Source: Craterostigma plantagineum (taxonomy: Eukaryota > Streptophyta > Magnoliopsida > Lamiales > Linderniaceae). Taken from it: a DNA stretch of 64,000 bases. Below the pieces are notes generated by a model. That model was not told where the DNA came from and searched no databases. It saw only the letters and a list, made by a program, of their open reading frames with translations. The stretch covers positions 11,178,001 through 11,242,000 of the forward strand of contig JAPQWV010000018.1 in assembly GCA_027422505.1 (NCBI GenBank), written 5' to 3'. Positions within the stretch are counted from its first letter, which is position 1; each line of letters opens with the position of its first letter. Positions 22,353 to 33,412 of the stretch are shown in pieces. A program made the position numbers and the translations under genes.

Positions 22353-25300
22353 CCACTTAAATATGGGTCCTCTCGGATTAGCAGAATTAATTTTGGGTTC
22401 AGATATGACTCCTAAATCTATTTTTGGAAGTGTCTTAATAACCCTTTGCACTTTTGGAAAAGTGGGTTTGGGTTTTGACTCTATAGGAGACTTGGCTCTT
22501 TTGGCGTTTGTCGTCCTAGGCGGAGATTTAGGAACCCATTTGGGTTGAACCTTACAGGGAAGGTTAATTTCAGCACGTACAAATGCTTTGGAGGGTTTGA
22601 CTGAGGAAACGATCTTTTCTTGTGATAGTCTCCTAAGGTGCTTGGGGGATTTAATTTCTACGGGATACCTTAGGTGAGCACATTCATGTATAGCGCCATA
22701 AGCTTTCTCTATCGCTGGATCTTGTTTCCAGTGTCTTTCTTGTGGCATTTGTCTCAGAATGATTAATTTTTGACGTAGAGCCTATTTTCGAAGTTGGTGC
22801 TTCTAAAAGTGATCGGCTGAAGTGAATCAGTAGAAGAAATTATCTTAAAAATGGAAATAGCTCTCTTATTTCTACGAGTGTCTTTTATTGTAACAGAAGG
22901 ATTAGCATGCTCAGAAACATTTAAATCTAATGGATCCTTCTTTATCTTAGGGCTAGACACTATCGCCTTTGTTTTTAGTACTGACGCTACGCTCCCTATA
23001 GACGTAGGTAAAGTGAAATTAGTCATAACACTTTTAACAAAATTATTATTACAATATTTATCTTTCAAAGGCGACTTTTCGTTTTTCACGCTTTTTGTAA
23101 TAGCGTGAGAGGTAGCTTGGGAGGACGAGGAAGCCTTGAGATTTTCCATCTCCTTAAAGAATTTTTTCTTTTCAGCTTCGAAATTCTCTCGTCTTTTTCT
23201 AACTTAGACTGTGACTCCTCTATCTGTTTTATGATAGGAGGTTTGTAGAGAGAATTTTTATAATTAATGGCTGTAACTTCCTCGTGGTGTGTTTGAGAAT
23301 CAGGAGGTAGAATTTGAACTAAATTGCAGATAGAAGTTAGAGTTTCTTTCCTATTTTTGTCCCTTTCATTTAGTTCTTTGTAGTCAAAAGGGATTTCTAG
23401 ACCATGTGGACCTTGTCTAATGGACGAATCTAAAGTATTTGCATAAGACGATTCAGTAAAATTTCTAAGAGAGGTTATTCCTAAGCGCATGTGTTTAACA
23501 TCATATATTTCTTTCTTTTGTAAAACACACGGGTTAGTGAAACCTATGCATTCTATAGGATTATAGAACTCTATATCATTGGGCTTGTTCAAAAATATCG
23601 TCTGTTCGGACTGTCCCCTACGCGTAACTATATCGTCTAATTTCTTTACTTTGGCATATAGTTTCTTGCGTTCCTCACCTAGGAGAGCGTAATTATTTTC
23701 CACGGTTAGTTTCGCGGCTTGACAGGCATCGAAATCCTTACTAAGCTCACTAATCTTGGCATTCGATGTTTCTAATTGAGCTTCTAAGTTAGTGATCTTA
23801 GAGGTAGCTTTGGTTATCCTACAATTTAAAATGGCTTTCTCGTTGAGATTTCTAACCAAGCAATTGTAGTTATTTGTTAGCCTATCTTCTAATTCCTTAA
23901 GCTTTTTGCTCTGTTGTCCTAGTTGAGGTTGATTAGTCTCTCTAGAATGGAGGCTCTTGGTAAGTTCATCTATTTTTGCACTAGAGCTCCTAAGTTCTTG
24001 TTCGAGACTATCTATCTTTTCCTGAGCTCTCTCAAGTTCGTTCTCTACTTCCTTTATACTTTTCTGCTCACGTTTCATGTTAGCATATTGCTTTTGATAT
24101 GATTCTAACATGGTCAATAATGTGGAAGGAGTGACTACCTCATTTGAAGACGTGGATGCGTTGTCGTCGTCCGTACGAGTGGATGTTTTGGCGTCCAATT
24201 CGTTGTCGAGACGGGCCATGAGAGCTAAGTTCTCTTCTTCGGAGCTCGACGTGTCCTCGAGCCATTGGTCCTGTTCGGCCATGAGAGCTACTCCGCCTTC
24301 CTTTTGTTTTGTCAATTGAAGCTTCTTGGACTAGTAGTTTGCATCTCTTTTCTTCGGGAGAGTGCACTCTCTGGCGAAGTAACCTGCTTTGCCACAATTA
24401 AAACATTTATTAGTCTCTTTGGGATTCTTGACATCGGAACTCTCCGGAGCACGTTCTTTGTTCTTGGAGCTTGTAGTCCGAAGTGTATTGGCCGAGGTTG
24501 AAGACTTCTTCCTGAAGTACTTCTTGCTCATCATTTGTCCAATGAGAGCTAACTGTTTTCCAAGGGCTTTCATGTTCGGCTCGATGTCGGAGTCCGATTC
24601 CTCTTCCGACTCTTATGATGAAGGTGGCCTAACGATCTTATCCTTTCTTGATCTTGTGCTCCTCTTCTCCGAGACTAAGGCAACCGTGTCATCGGTTTGT
24701 TTGCCTTTCTGCTCTTTGGTGATCTCGTGGATATCTTCCTCATGCTGAGCGAGATTGTCGAACACGGCATGGACATCCAACTCCCCTAGATCTTTGTTTT
24801 GTCGTATTTGTGGATATTTTCTTCCATTCCGTGGGTAGAGAAGATAGAAATCTTATGTTTGTCTCCATGTTTGTCTTCGTTATTTCTATCTTCCTCATCT
24901 CATTGAGAAGAGTGAGGTGTCGTTGGTAGATCTCGTTTAGACTTTCTTCCGGCTTTGCTTTGAATGAGTCGTAAGCGGTGAGAATGTTCGCCTTCTTGGC
25001 CTTTATGCCAACTTCCGCTCTTTGCATCCCTTGGCCGATCTAAGGCTGTCGATTTGTCTGTATATACCGTTGGGGATGCCCTGCATAAGGGTATTCATGG
25101 CTACTAGATCAGCCTTAGCTCGAGCTCTTTCCTCCAGAGAGTATTCTCTAGGCTCCTTTAGTCGCCTAGAAGCTGGAATTGCTGGAGTAGCTGTTTCGTC
25201 CCCGGGTACATGGACCCAGAACTGTGCCGGTCCCTCTTCAAGGGACTTCAGTAAATTTTCGGCTTGATCCTTTTAGAGCAATGAAATTCAGAAAGCGGCT

Positions 25301-25372
25301 TCTCCAAACTGTGTATTCGCCTCTTTGCAAGATCGGCGGACGGTTGTCATTTCCGAGTGAGTATGCATCCAT
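22335..25372 (-). pseudogene. gag: Gag of element B, degenerate
   Basis: Starts at ATG 25372 (MDAYSLGNDNRPPI, matching the start of C Gag). The N-terminal UBN2-like part is broken into short frames (24740-25300). The zinc knuckle near 24400 reads CFNCGKAGYFAREC, with Tyr in place of the zinc-binding His. A coiled-coil region (23086-24315) is the longest open piece, followed by basic C-terminal fragments (22335-23149) ending in a WVPK motif shared with element C. Several frameshifts and stops separate the pieces. The long coiled-coil Gag again points to the Sirevirus lineage. Confidence 0.85.
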
Positions 25373-26419
25373 GTTTGTATTGCAGTCGAGTTGTTGAACG
25401 ATCTTCGTTAATTGTTTTGAAGGTTGAAGATGATGTAATGTGCTTCACAAGTGAAGAAATTCGTTAATATCGTTTGATTCGAAATTAGATCGAGAATTAT
25501 TTTCGATTCAATCTTTAAAGTTTGATCGAAATTAATTCCGTTGAGATAGAGTGTACTGGGTACTGTTCTCGTGCGAGATATTTTACGAGCGAGATAAATT
25601 GCTCAAAATCATTCGGTCGAGAAAAATTTCTTGATCGTGAATTTATTTCGATCGTAAAGAAACAGTACGTTAGTATGTTTCTCGCAAGTCAAAATAAATC
25701 TGTTGATAGAAAAGTTTCTCGCGTATAAATGATTTTCGCCTGGTCAAACGTTCAAAGGTTTGACTGAAAAAGTTTTTCGATTGAAAGTTTTTACGCATGC
25801 AAAGTCAAAATAAGTCTCTCTCAAAAAAGTTTTTCGTTGTATAATGCTCCAGAAATATTTCTAACTAAAATCGTTTCTGCTGATGACGATTCTTGCGCTG
25901 ACTTCGTATTCTGATCGAGAAAAATTCTCGCGCTAAGTTTATCGATCGAGAAACTAATCCGATCGCAAAACTTAGCGAGAAAAATTTGAGCAATCGAGAA
26001 AAATTAATAGAATACGATTAACACTAATTCGAGTAAAAACAAAGAATCAGATAGTGAAATTTGAGGCAATTGCTCGCAATTAAGCTCTAATCACGCACGA
26101 AAAAGCAATTAAACACGTTATGAAGCAAAATATATCGAATTTGATCAAAATCAGAACGTGTTCTTCATGTTCTTCGCACACAGTAACACTCAGAGGCAAT
26201 TCAATCCTAGAAATCGAAGTTTAAAACGCTACAGTACTGATCGCAATGATGATCTATCACTTAAACAAGCACAGAAACACCAAATTCAAGTCAATTAAGC
26301 ACATAATTTAAGCTATTGGATTGAAAACCGATTTCGCGCCAAACTGCTCTTCGATGAACAGTGAACAGAATTAAATCGATCCAATTCTAACAATTTTCGA
26401 TCCAAAACAGAACGAATCT
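25373..26419 (-). other. Leader of element B
   Basis: Non-coding, between PBS and gag. From 25500 to 26000 it is rich in ATCGAGAAA and TTTCTCGATC words, matching the B spacer at 300-1080. Confidence 0.7.
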
Positions 26420-26431
26420 GCTCTGATACCA
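26420..26431 (-). other. Primer binding site of element B
   Basis: TGGTATCAGAGC on the minus strand, two bases inside the 5' LTR; complementary to initiator Met tRNA. Confidence 0.9.
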
Positions 26432-26433
26432 AT

Positions 26434-26780
26434 TGTTAGGTCCCACGATTAACAACCGATCCTATGCTAGAATTCATAGTAATTCGATCGTTTAGATAAG
26501 CAATTGAATTCGATCGAAAAACTCAAATGAAGAACAAGAGAGAGAATTCGAGTAGAGTGGAAAAGTTAATGTCGTTTCTCTCTCTAGAGATCGAATTGCA
26601 AGCCTTTCGGATCAATTCTCAAAACTTTCTCTATTCAGCTCAATTGATTTACAAGTATTTATACCAAACAAACTTGGTATAAATATCAAACTAGTCCTAA
26701 TCTAAGGACTACTATACAAAACGCCCCTAATTACAAGGACAACTAATGAAATCAAACACAATTACAAATAGTATTCTACA
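26434..26780 (-). repeat. 5' LTR of element B (347 bp)
   Basis: On the minus strand it starts TGTAGAATACTA and ends GGGACCTAACA. Clearly homologous over its length to the E 3' LTR (43156-43487 plus 57970-57987). The left neighbour is the PBS and the right neighbour is F gag. Confidence 0.92.
26656..26685 (-). promoter_or_regulatory. TATA box inside a perfect 12-bp inverted repeat, element B LTR
   Basis: TATTTATACCAA, 6-base spacer, TTGGTATAAATA. A TATAAATA box is therefore present on both strands. Element E has the same structure at 43250-43279. Confidence 0.65.
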
Positions 26781-27356
26781 ATACAGATTTTTGCCTTCCT
26801 TCTGCTTAAATGCGGTGAGGTCCATCTTTAGTTTGAGTGCCTTGGAAGGTGGAAAGAAGTAATTGATGAAGGTGGCATGCATCTGGTCCAAAGTGGTGAT
26901 AGATCGTTCGGAAAGTAGATTGAACCACTCCTTGGCATTGCCCCGCAGAGCGAAAGGAAATAGGTAGAGTCGAATGGCATCTGAACTTACACCTTGTACT
27001 CGTATTGCGTCCGTGACAGACAAGAAGTCTCGGATGTGGCTATAAGCGTCTTCCTCAGAGAGTCCGTCGTATTGAGCTGTCGTCTGAAGCATTTGGAGCC
27101 AATGATGTTTGAGCTCAAAATTATTCGGTACATGGGGAAGTACTATTGTCGAGCTAATCGTTCCTACGGCATTGTTTCTCCACAGCTCTCTCATTGGAGC
27201 TTCTCTCGTTGCTAATGGCATCTCTTCGCGATTCTGCTCCGCCATTTCGGTCGTTACTTTGACTCGCCTAGCGTTTTCTCGTAGGTTGCTTCGAAAGGTC
27301 CTTTCAATCTCCTGGTCTCCTTCAATGACTGGTAACGAAGGATTCCTTCGGGTCAT
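26781..27356 (-). pseudogene. gag: Gag N-terminal part of Athila-type element F
   Basis: From ATG 27356 the frame is open until it runs into the B LTR; the last natural codon is at about 26781, and the codons beyond come from B. About 190 Gag residues remain. The part around AIRLYLFPFALRGNAKEWF and the following Pro-Pro-Ser-Lys segment match the retrotransposon-gag domain of Athila-type Ty3 elements. The preceding region is variable and basic. No zinc knuckle or pol is in the window. Cause of inactivation: insertion of element B. Confidence 0.82.
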
Positions 27357-27458
27357 GCACCGAAGTACACGTACCTAGATCGAAAGATTCCGAATAAGCA
27401 AAAATACTAATACTAAATAATAAATAGCTAGAATAATAAACTAAGGCTTATCGATAGT

Positions 27459-27476
27459 TCCCCGGCAACGGCGCCA
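27459..27476 (-). other. Primer binding site of element F (tRNA-Asp type)
   Basis: TGGCGCCGTTGCCGGGGA on the minus strand, six bases from the LTR end. This is the Athila-type sequence complementary to tRNA-Asp. Confidence 0.88.
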
Positions 27477-27482
27477 AAAACT

Positions 27483-29364
27483 TGATCGAGGATCGAGTAA
27501 TAAAATAAAGCGAACACTAACGAAATATCCTACGCTCAACAGGCAAGTGTACCTATCGAAATAGCATAGACGTAGCATGTATTCGAGTATCGAATCTCAA
27601 AAGAACTATGTACCTTAGAAAAACGTTTGCTTAAATATCCTAGTACGAACGTTTGATTGTTGAAACGGTAAATAACCATACCTAGAAAATACAACTTAAT
27701 AAAGTAGCACGGAGAAGAAAACCCTTATGTAAACAGACGTATTTGAGACTTCGAATACCCCTAGCTCGACAAACACATATATCAAGTACACGTAAGCAAC
27801 ACTATCATTAGACCGTGAAGATTCCTACAACATGCGTACGAATTCATACGACTGACGAAACTGCGCCTTATCATACGAGACTCGCAAACAACTAATCAAC
27901 TAATTAAATAGCCGGGCAAGCTTCCCTAACAACTTAACCGAAGATTGCATTAAAAGCACGGCGAATCCCACTATTAGATTTGACTCTAATCCGGCGGGGT
28001 AGTTCAACCTATCTCTGGCGATGAGTTTATTCCGCTCGTTTACGAGTGGTTTAATCGTTCGCCCCTCTCTCGAGCGTAGCGTACGATTTCCCAGACTACG
28101 TTAACTTAAACACATAGATGATCAAGCTAACAAGATGATTTTAATCACATAGACATAATCAAAATCATATGCTTCATAAACGAGTCGTAACAATAGTAAT
28201 ACATCAAATACACCTAAACATACGATCGATCGCGCTAGGGTTCATCTCATCTCAAATAAAATAGATTTAGCTACTCATTATCATCACAACAAATAAAGTA
28301 ATTAACATCGAATACAACATAAATACTTTCTTGAATTCAACTTCGAGGTCAATCCACGTTCTTCGTTGAGGACTTTTATCGAGCACGTAATAAGCAACTA
28401 AGTGTTCTTGGATCTTGGAAAGGCAACGTATGTATATGAGAGCTTAATGGTGTATCAATTCACATACCTCCCTCCTCTCTTCTCATTATGTTGCTCTTTA
28501 TATAGAGGTTTTGTTTTCCCTCATTTCACTTGCTCACTTTCTTCAACGTGAGGGCCGAGGAGAATCAACCTTAGAAGATTTTTAACCTCCCAGCCTTTGC
28601 AGCCCCAAAAATCATATGGCTTTGTCTTATGCAGAATTTGTTTCCAAGCGTGATTTGGAGTATTGAGCTCCCAAAACAAGAATTTTTGTTCCATTTCCGT
28701 TTCCAAGAAGATAAGAGAACTTGAAACTCATTTTCTTGTATGTGCTTGACTTTTAATATGTCCACGGGATGTTCACTGCCTCGGTACGCATATTCACGGC
28801 CGTGACAACATATAACCCGAAGAAAACAACGTTTCTGCCCGTGTTCACGGCTTCGTATACTATTATTCACGGCCGTGAAGCGTTCGGGGGTTAGAAAATG
28901 GGTTTCTGCCCGCATTCACGGCCTCAAACACCTCCATTCATGGCCATGAAGCACCATTCATGGCTTGGAAAATCAACGTTCACGGCCGTGACACAATCGG
29001 GCTAGAAATGGCTCTCTGGTGCTGTTCACGGACTCGTGCAAGGGCTTCAAGGCCGTGACTCATTTTCCTGCAAAACAGCAGCACGTTCAAAAATTCATAT
29101 TTCCCAATCTAGACCTCGTATTGAAAATCCCTTTGGTCAGAACCAAGATTAACAAGTCCTTTATCTTTGGTTAAAATTTTAGGCCCATCGGACATCTGTT
29201 TACCTCATGATCATTGAAAAATACTAAACTGTCGCAAAACTGCCGTAAAACGTTTGATTTTGTTGTGAAACAATATTATAGAACAAAAATAATCCAAACG
29301 GCTTCACTTATGATGCAAAAGACTTAAATTTAACATATATAAACGTAAGAAAATACGTTTATCA
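27483..29364 (-). repeat. 5' LTR of element F (1882 bp)
   Basis: Minus strand starts TGATAAACGTATTTTC and ends CTCGATCA next to the PBS. It carries a cluster of CACGGCCGTG palindromes. The partner LTR is outside the window, so the right boundary rests on TG...CA ends and on E ORF3 resuming at 29365. Confidence 0.75.
28790..29000. repeat. Cluster of perfect palindromes in the F LTR
   Basis: TCACGGCCGTGA at 28794-28805 and 28980-28991, TTCACGGCCGTGAA at 28866-28879 and TTCATGGCCATGAA at 28937-28950, plus half-sites, spaced about 60-75 bases. They resemble binding sites for a dimeric factor; this is inference. Confidence 0.7.
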
Positions 29365-29426
29365 GGAGCTGAGGAACACGCTCAGGAACTTTGAGCATGC
29401 GCTGGGCTTGCGCAGATCGTACTACG
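29365..29426 (+). pseudogene. ORF3 C-terminus of element E, first piece
   Basis: In frame from 29366 it encodes ELRNTLRNFEHALGLRRSYY, matching the end of ORF3 in A (RNLRAFEFKLGLRETLTR) and C (NDIRQFETALGFRKTY). It is truncated on the left by element F and interrupted after 29426 by element C; the frame resumes at 43103. This shows C landed in the last 20 or so codons of ORF3. Confidence 0.75.
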
Positions 29427-29721
29427 TGTAAATCCAGATTATCCAAGAACACTTCAACGGATTAAACCTTCGTAGAGTGTGAATAGTGTGCTTTTGAGGT
29501 TTAGTGTTGAATACGTGAGATTTTAGCAAAATGGAAACTTACCTTAATGAAGTTAGGGTTTAAGCTTAAATACCTTGTGAGGTATTTAAGCCCATTGGGC
29601 CCCTAACAAGCCCATTACAAATACAACCCTATTACAAAAATAAAACATCTATAAAATGCATAGAAAAGAAATTACAAGACTTAGAATTAATATTTTGGAC
29701 ACTTCTAAAATATTCCTAACA
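29427..29721 (-). repeat. 3' LTR of element C
   Basis: Plus strand starts TGTAAATCCAG and ends ATTCCTAACA. It matches 42803-43097 throughout by eye. Confidence 0.95.
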
Positions 29722-29732
29722 TTCTCCCCCTA
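29722..29732 (-). other. Polypurine tract of element C
   Basis: Minus strand TAGGGGGAGAA directly before the 3' LTR. Confidence 0.85.
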
Positions 29733-29769
29733 AGTGTCCAAATTACAATCAAGCAAATAAACTAAGTCT

Positions 29770-32700
29770 TCATTTCTTTTTCTTCGAGCGAGGTGGAGGT
29801 GGAGGTTCTCTATGAGCCAAGTAGGTCTTCCTGAATCCTAAGGCAGTCTCGAACTGTCTGATGTCGTTCGGAAGAACGATCCGATATCTGATCTTCTCGA
29901 TGAGTTTCCGTAGGACATCTTTCTCTTCCAGTTCTGTTCCTTCTAGCTTGTCATCTTCGGAAACTGTCTTCTTCTTAGCCCGAAGTTGGTTGAGGATAAT
30001 CTTCAATGTTCCATCTGAGAATTTGGAGACCTCTGACAGAAGTAGCACCTGCTTCACTTTCTTCTGAGCTTGAAGGTAAGTGACCCCTGGTTGTGGTTCA
30101 AGGAAGATAAATCCCTCTTCATACTTTTCGAGATCCTTATATCTGTTGTCTGGACGTGTCAGGTTGACCTTGCTCATATTGCTTTCTAAGGCCATTTGGA
30201 AGTCATGAGCAGCAAAATACTTGACCTGTCTCAGCATACACTCTTTGATAGCTCTATAACCATCTCGCCTTGTGTGAGTGTCAAGGGGAAACTTATTGCG
30301 ATAAATATTGTAGAGCTTGTTGAGTTCGCCCAGTGGAAGATAGGGAAGATCTGCTTCTGAATATTTTACAATTTTCCTGTCATATCGATCAATAACAAAG
30401 ACAGGGCCTACATATCTATCTACCGCCCATTCGACATCCACAACATCACAGATGGCCGATTGATCTCTCATGTACTTCCTGTATTGATCTCTATTCATTC
30501 CTTTCTTGGCCGTGACTTCCCAGAGCATAATCTGATGGCTAAGTCCCCTATACGTCCCTCTTAGGTGCTCAAGGCCTCGAAGATTCAGCTCGTTGACTCC
30601 CTTTATTTCTTCTTCCTTCCTCCAGATCTTTGGATATAGATCCTCAAGAAAAGGTGCCTTGATCTTCGCGTTTCTCCAACGAGTTTCTATGAACTCGTAG
30701 CCTGGCGTTGGTTCCTCGGGCACCTGATGCTGAAGGAGTTCTGGAAGTTCTGGAAGATCTGCCTCAGGATTTTCTCCTTGCTCCTCTTCCTCTCGCTCGA
30801 TGAAGCAGAAGTCTGCTGCTGCCGCCTTTAATAAATTACGAACGCTTTCAATCCTTAGGCGGGACTCTTCTGCTGTCTCTGTTCTCGTCATCCATTCCTC
30901 GTCTAAGATATATCTGTCAATGTAGTCTTGAGGATCCTTTTGACGAGGGGTTGTAGTTGCTTGGACTGGTTGGGTGGAGATCCTCGAGGGAGCAGACTCG
31001 ACTTCACCAAGGGAGGTTGTCTGGTTCGGCCCTGGTGTAGCTTGTCTGCCACTGGAGGACCTTGGTGGTCGATTAGGTGGTCGTGACGAACTGCCTCCAC
31101 GCGTTTGAACCCCGCGTCCTCTGCCTCTTCCGCCGCGAATAACAGGAGACTTGGTTCTCGGTCTCTTGCTACTCTCCCCCTCAGGACGATCCTGGTCGTC
31201 TGGATCGTCGTGACGATGTTTCTGACTGGGGCCTTCTTGGCGGCATGTCTCAGTCGGTATGCTCGCATCAGGAGGTGGGATGATGCCACCTGCGATCAGC
31301 TTCCTGTAGAGGTCTTCTTCTTCAATGCTTCGTCTGCTGTCGAGTTCTATTATGCGAGCAATGCCAACGTCAAAGAGTTCAAGCAGAGGCACTGTGTACA
31401 AGTTAGGTATCGTCGGGTTGCGTGGTGGCAGGGTGAGAAGACGAAGAAGTACCGGCTGTTGAGGAGGAGGTTGGTCAGATATGGGAGCCTTCCCTTTGTC
31501 GGTGGAAGTTGCTTGAACCGCCTCCTTAATAAGACCTTTGACCCTTGGTAGGGTTACGGTCTCGAAGAATTCGAACAGCCGATTCTCCAAGTAGGCAGTC
31601 GTCACCTGTGTTGGAATTGATCCGGCACCACTAGAGGTAGCCGTTGGCACACGTTCAGAACGAGGTTCTGGACGGCGGCCCTCGTCACCCGAAGTTCGTG
31701 GAACTTCGGGGTCCTTGGGTCTTCCGACCTCTACTTGCGACACATCTTTTGGAGATGGTGCTCGGGTCGTTATGGCCTCGTCAGTGTGACGGGCTTGGGT
31801 GGAGCTATCTCCGGGATCGCCAAGGCGTCCCGTTAGCACGCGTCCAAAACTAGGTTCTGTACGGTGGCTCGCGGATGGTGAGCTGCTGAAATCATCACCA
31901 TCTGAGAGACTTCCGTCCAATCCTTGAAGAGCCTCTATTTGGGGCTCTTCTATGAACGTTGAGGCCTGAGGATCAGGCAGAGGCTCGGTCTGTGTCACGG
32001 AAATGGGAATTTCTCGAGTTGGTACAGACACAGGAACCGAGCTGCTGGAGGTTTGGGGTGGTTCGTGTTGCGTTGAGACACTTGTCTGTTGGGAGACAAG
32101 TGAATGGTCTGGTGGGGTTTGCTCATGCGTCGTTGGGTCGATTACGACGTCTTCTATCCTATGGATTGACCCGGCTTGTTCTGACTGAGTTAGTGCAGTC
32201 GTGATCGTCTCGGGAACATCTATGTGTGGTTGTTCCTCGAGCGATTGTTCAGGTATTGTTTGTTCAGAGGACGGTGGTGGTTGGTCGGGGATTGTTTCTT
32301 GAGATGTAGTCTGTGGTGCGTGTGGGATAAGGTCGGTTTCTGTGGTTTCTCTCAAGATCTCACTCTCTCTTCTCTCTCGCTCATTTCAGCTCTCTCTGTT
32401 TCACTAACCCCTGGGTTAGACTCAGGTGGGTTGTCCTGTGTCGTGGGGTGAGGAACTTTGTAATTTCTGCAATAGGCATCGATATGGTCGGGGTTTGCAA
32501 GAACGAGTAACTCGTGAGGGATTGGCATTGCCTTGCGCGAATATTTCTCATCAGTCTTTCCCTTCTGAAGGTACCGCAGTTTGGGTGGGGTGAAATTTTC
32601 TTCTACTGGTCGTGATGGTATTCCCGGTGTTGTAGTCAGAAAATAATGGATGATAAGTGAGAACCACCGGGGATATGGCAAATTCTGTGGCTTTTTGGAC

Positions 32701-33323
32701 TTTGTTCGTAGGTGAAGTTGGTCGTCGAGATCAGTGGTGATAAGCTTGACAAAGTCGTAATTTCTTCGAAACACAATCCCATGGAAGATGCGAAGGATTG
32801 TGATATTGCATCTATCCCATCCTGAGTGCTTGGGTGAGAAGCACTTATTGACAAATGCAAAGAGTGTTCTCCAAGGATGCGGGATCATTGAGTTCTGAAA
32901 ATGGGAGACAAACTTGATAGGCGAGTAATATCCCATCTTCATCATGTCCTCTAGAAGCTCATTCTCGGAAGCCTCAGGTTCGTAGTGAGGTTGACTTGGC
33001 AATCTGAGAATGCTCCGAAGGAGATCTCTTGTGATACTGACAGTCTCATTTGCTATTTGGGCCTCGTAATAAATACTGTTATCCTGAGCAATTTTGGTCT
33101 TCATCGTCCCCCAGAACTGTTGAAGGTAAACTGTAGGGACTTGGACCGAGGCCGAAAAAGCATACCCAAAGTGGTGGTTTCTCAGAATGGATAATATAAT
33201 TTCTTCTTTGCACTTGAATGTGTGAAGGTCAAGTTGGAAATTATTGTCTTTGGTCGCGATCCATTTTGAGGTTGGGTAAACCATATCCGTAGGTGGGTAG
33301 GTCATATCCGTAGGTGTCGTCAT
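29770..33323 (-). pseudogene. ORF3 (env-position protein) of element C, one frameshift
   Basis: ATG at 33323 opens 323 codons with the N-terminal ORF3 block (FQLDLHTFKC..., VYLQQFWGTM). Near 32352-32360 the frame is lost in a GA-rich run (GAGAGAAGAGAGAG). A second frame of 861 codons continues to 29770 with the Ser/Thr/Pro-rich middle, an RGGRGRGRGVQTRGG stretch, and the C-terminal block (CMLRQVKYFAAHDFQMAL, KVNLTRPD). The C-terminus ends in Pro and Lys runs. A one- or two-base length change in the simple repeat explains the break; a programmed shift is possible but unsupported. No signal peptide or membrane helix. Function unknown. Confidence 0.83.
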
Positions 33324-33368
33324 CCTTTTTTTTTATTTTTTTTTTAACACCGGGAAGTGCTGCTGAGA

Positions 33369-33412
33369 CTGCAAGAAGAAGAACAAAAGAGATTAGAGAC
33401 GTGATATTATAA
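33369..33412 (-). promoter_or_regulatory. Candidate branch point and 3' splice site before ORF3, element C
   Basis: On the minus strand CTAATC is followed by TTTTGTTCTTCTTCTTGCAG ending at 33369, 45 bases before the ORF3 ATG: a near-ideal polypyrimidine acceptor. Splicing is inferred. Confidence 0.55.

Larger units (their letters stand above)
1..26780 (-). mobile_element. Element B: Sirevirus-type Ty1/copia retrotransposon, partial, interrupted by element A
   Basis: Minus-strand copia element whose 5' LTR (26434-26780), PBS, leader, gag and pol lie right of element A, and whose pol-ORF3 spacer continues on both sides of A (15857-18323 and 144-1407). The first codons of its ORF3 reach the left window edge, so the 3' LTR is outside. 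It was inserted in the gag of Athila-type element F; bases 26781-26785 (ATACA) are the likely target duplication. gag and pol hold many stops and frameshifts, so B is older than A. Its LTR matches that of element E. Confidence 0.88.
26781..29364 (-). mobile_element. Element F: Athila-type Ty3 retrotransposon, 5' part
   Basis: Minus-strand element with a 1.88-kb 5' LTR (27483-29364), a tRNA-Asp-type PBS and the N-terminal part of gag, cut by element B at 26781. The large LTR, this PBS and the gag type all fit the Athila group. It lies in the ORF3 of element E; GGAGC (29365-29369) would be its target duplication, with the partner outside the window. Confidence 0.8.
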
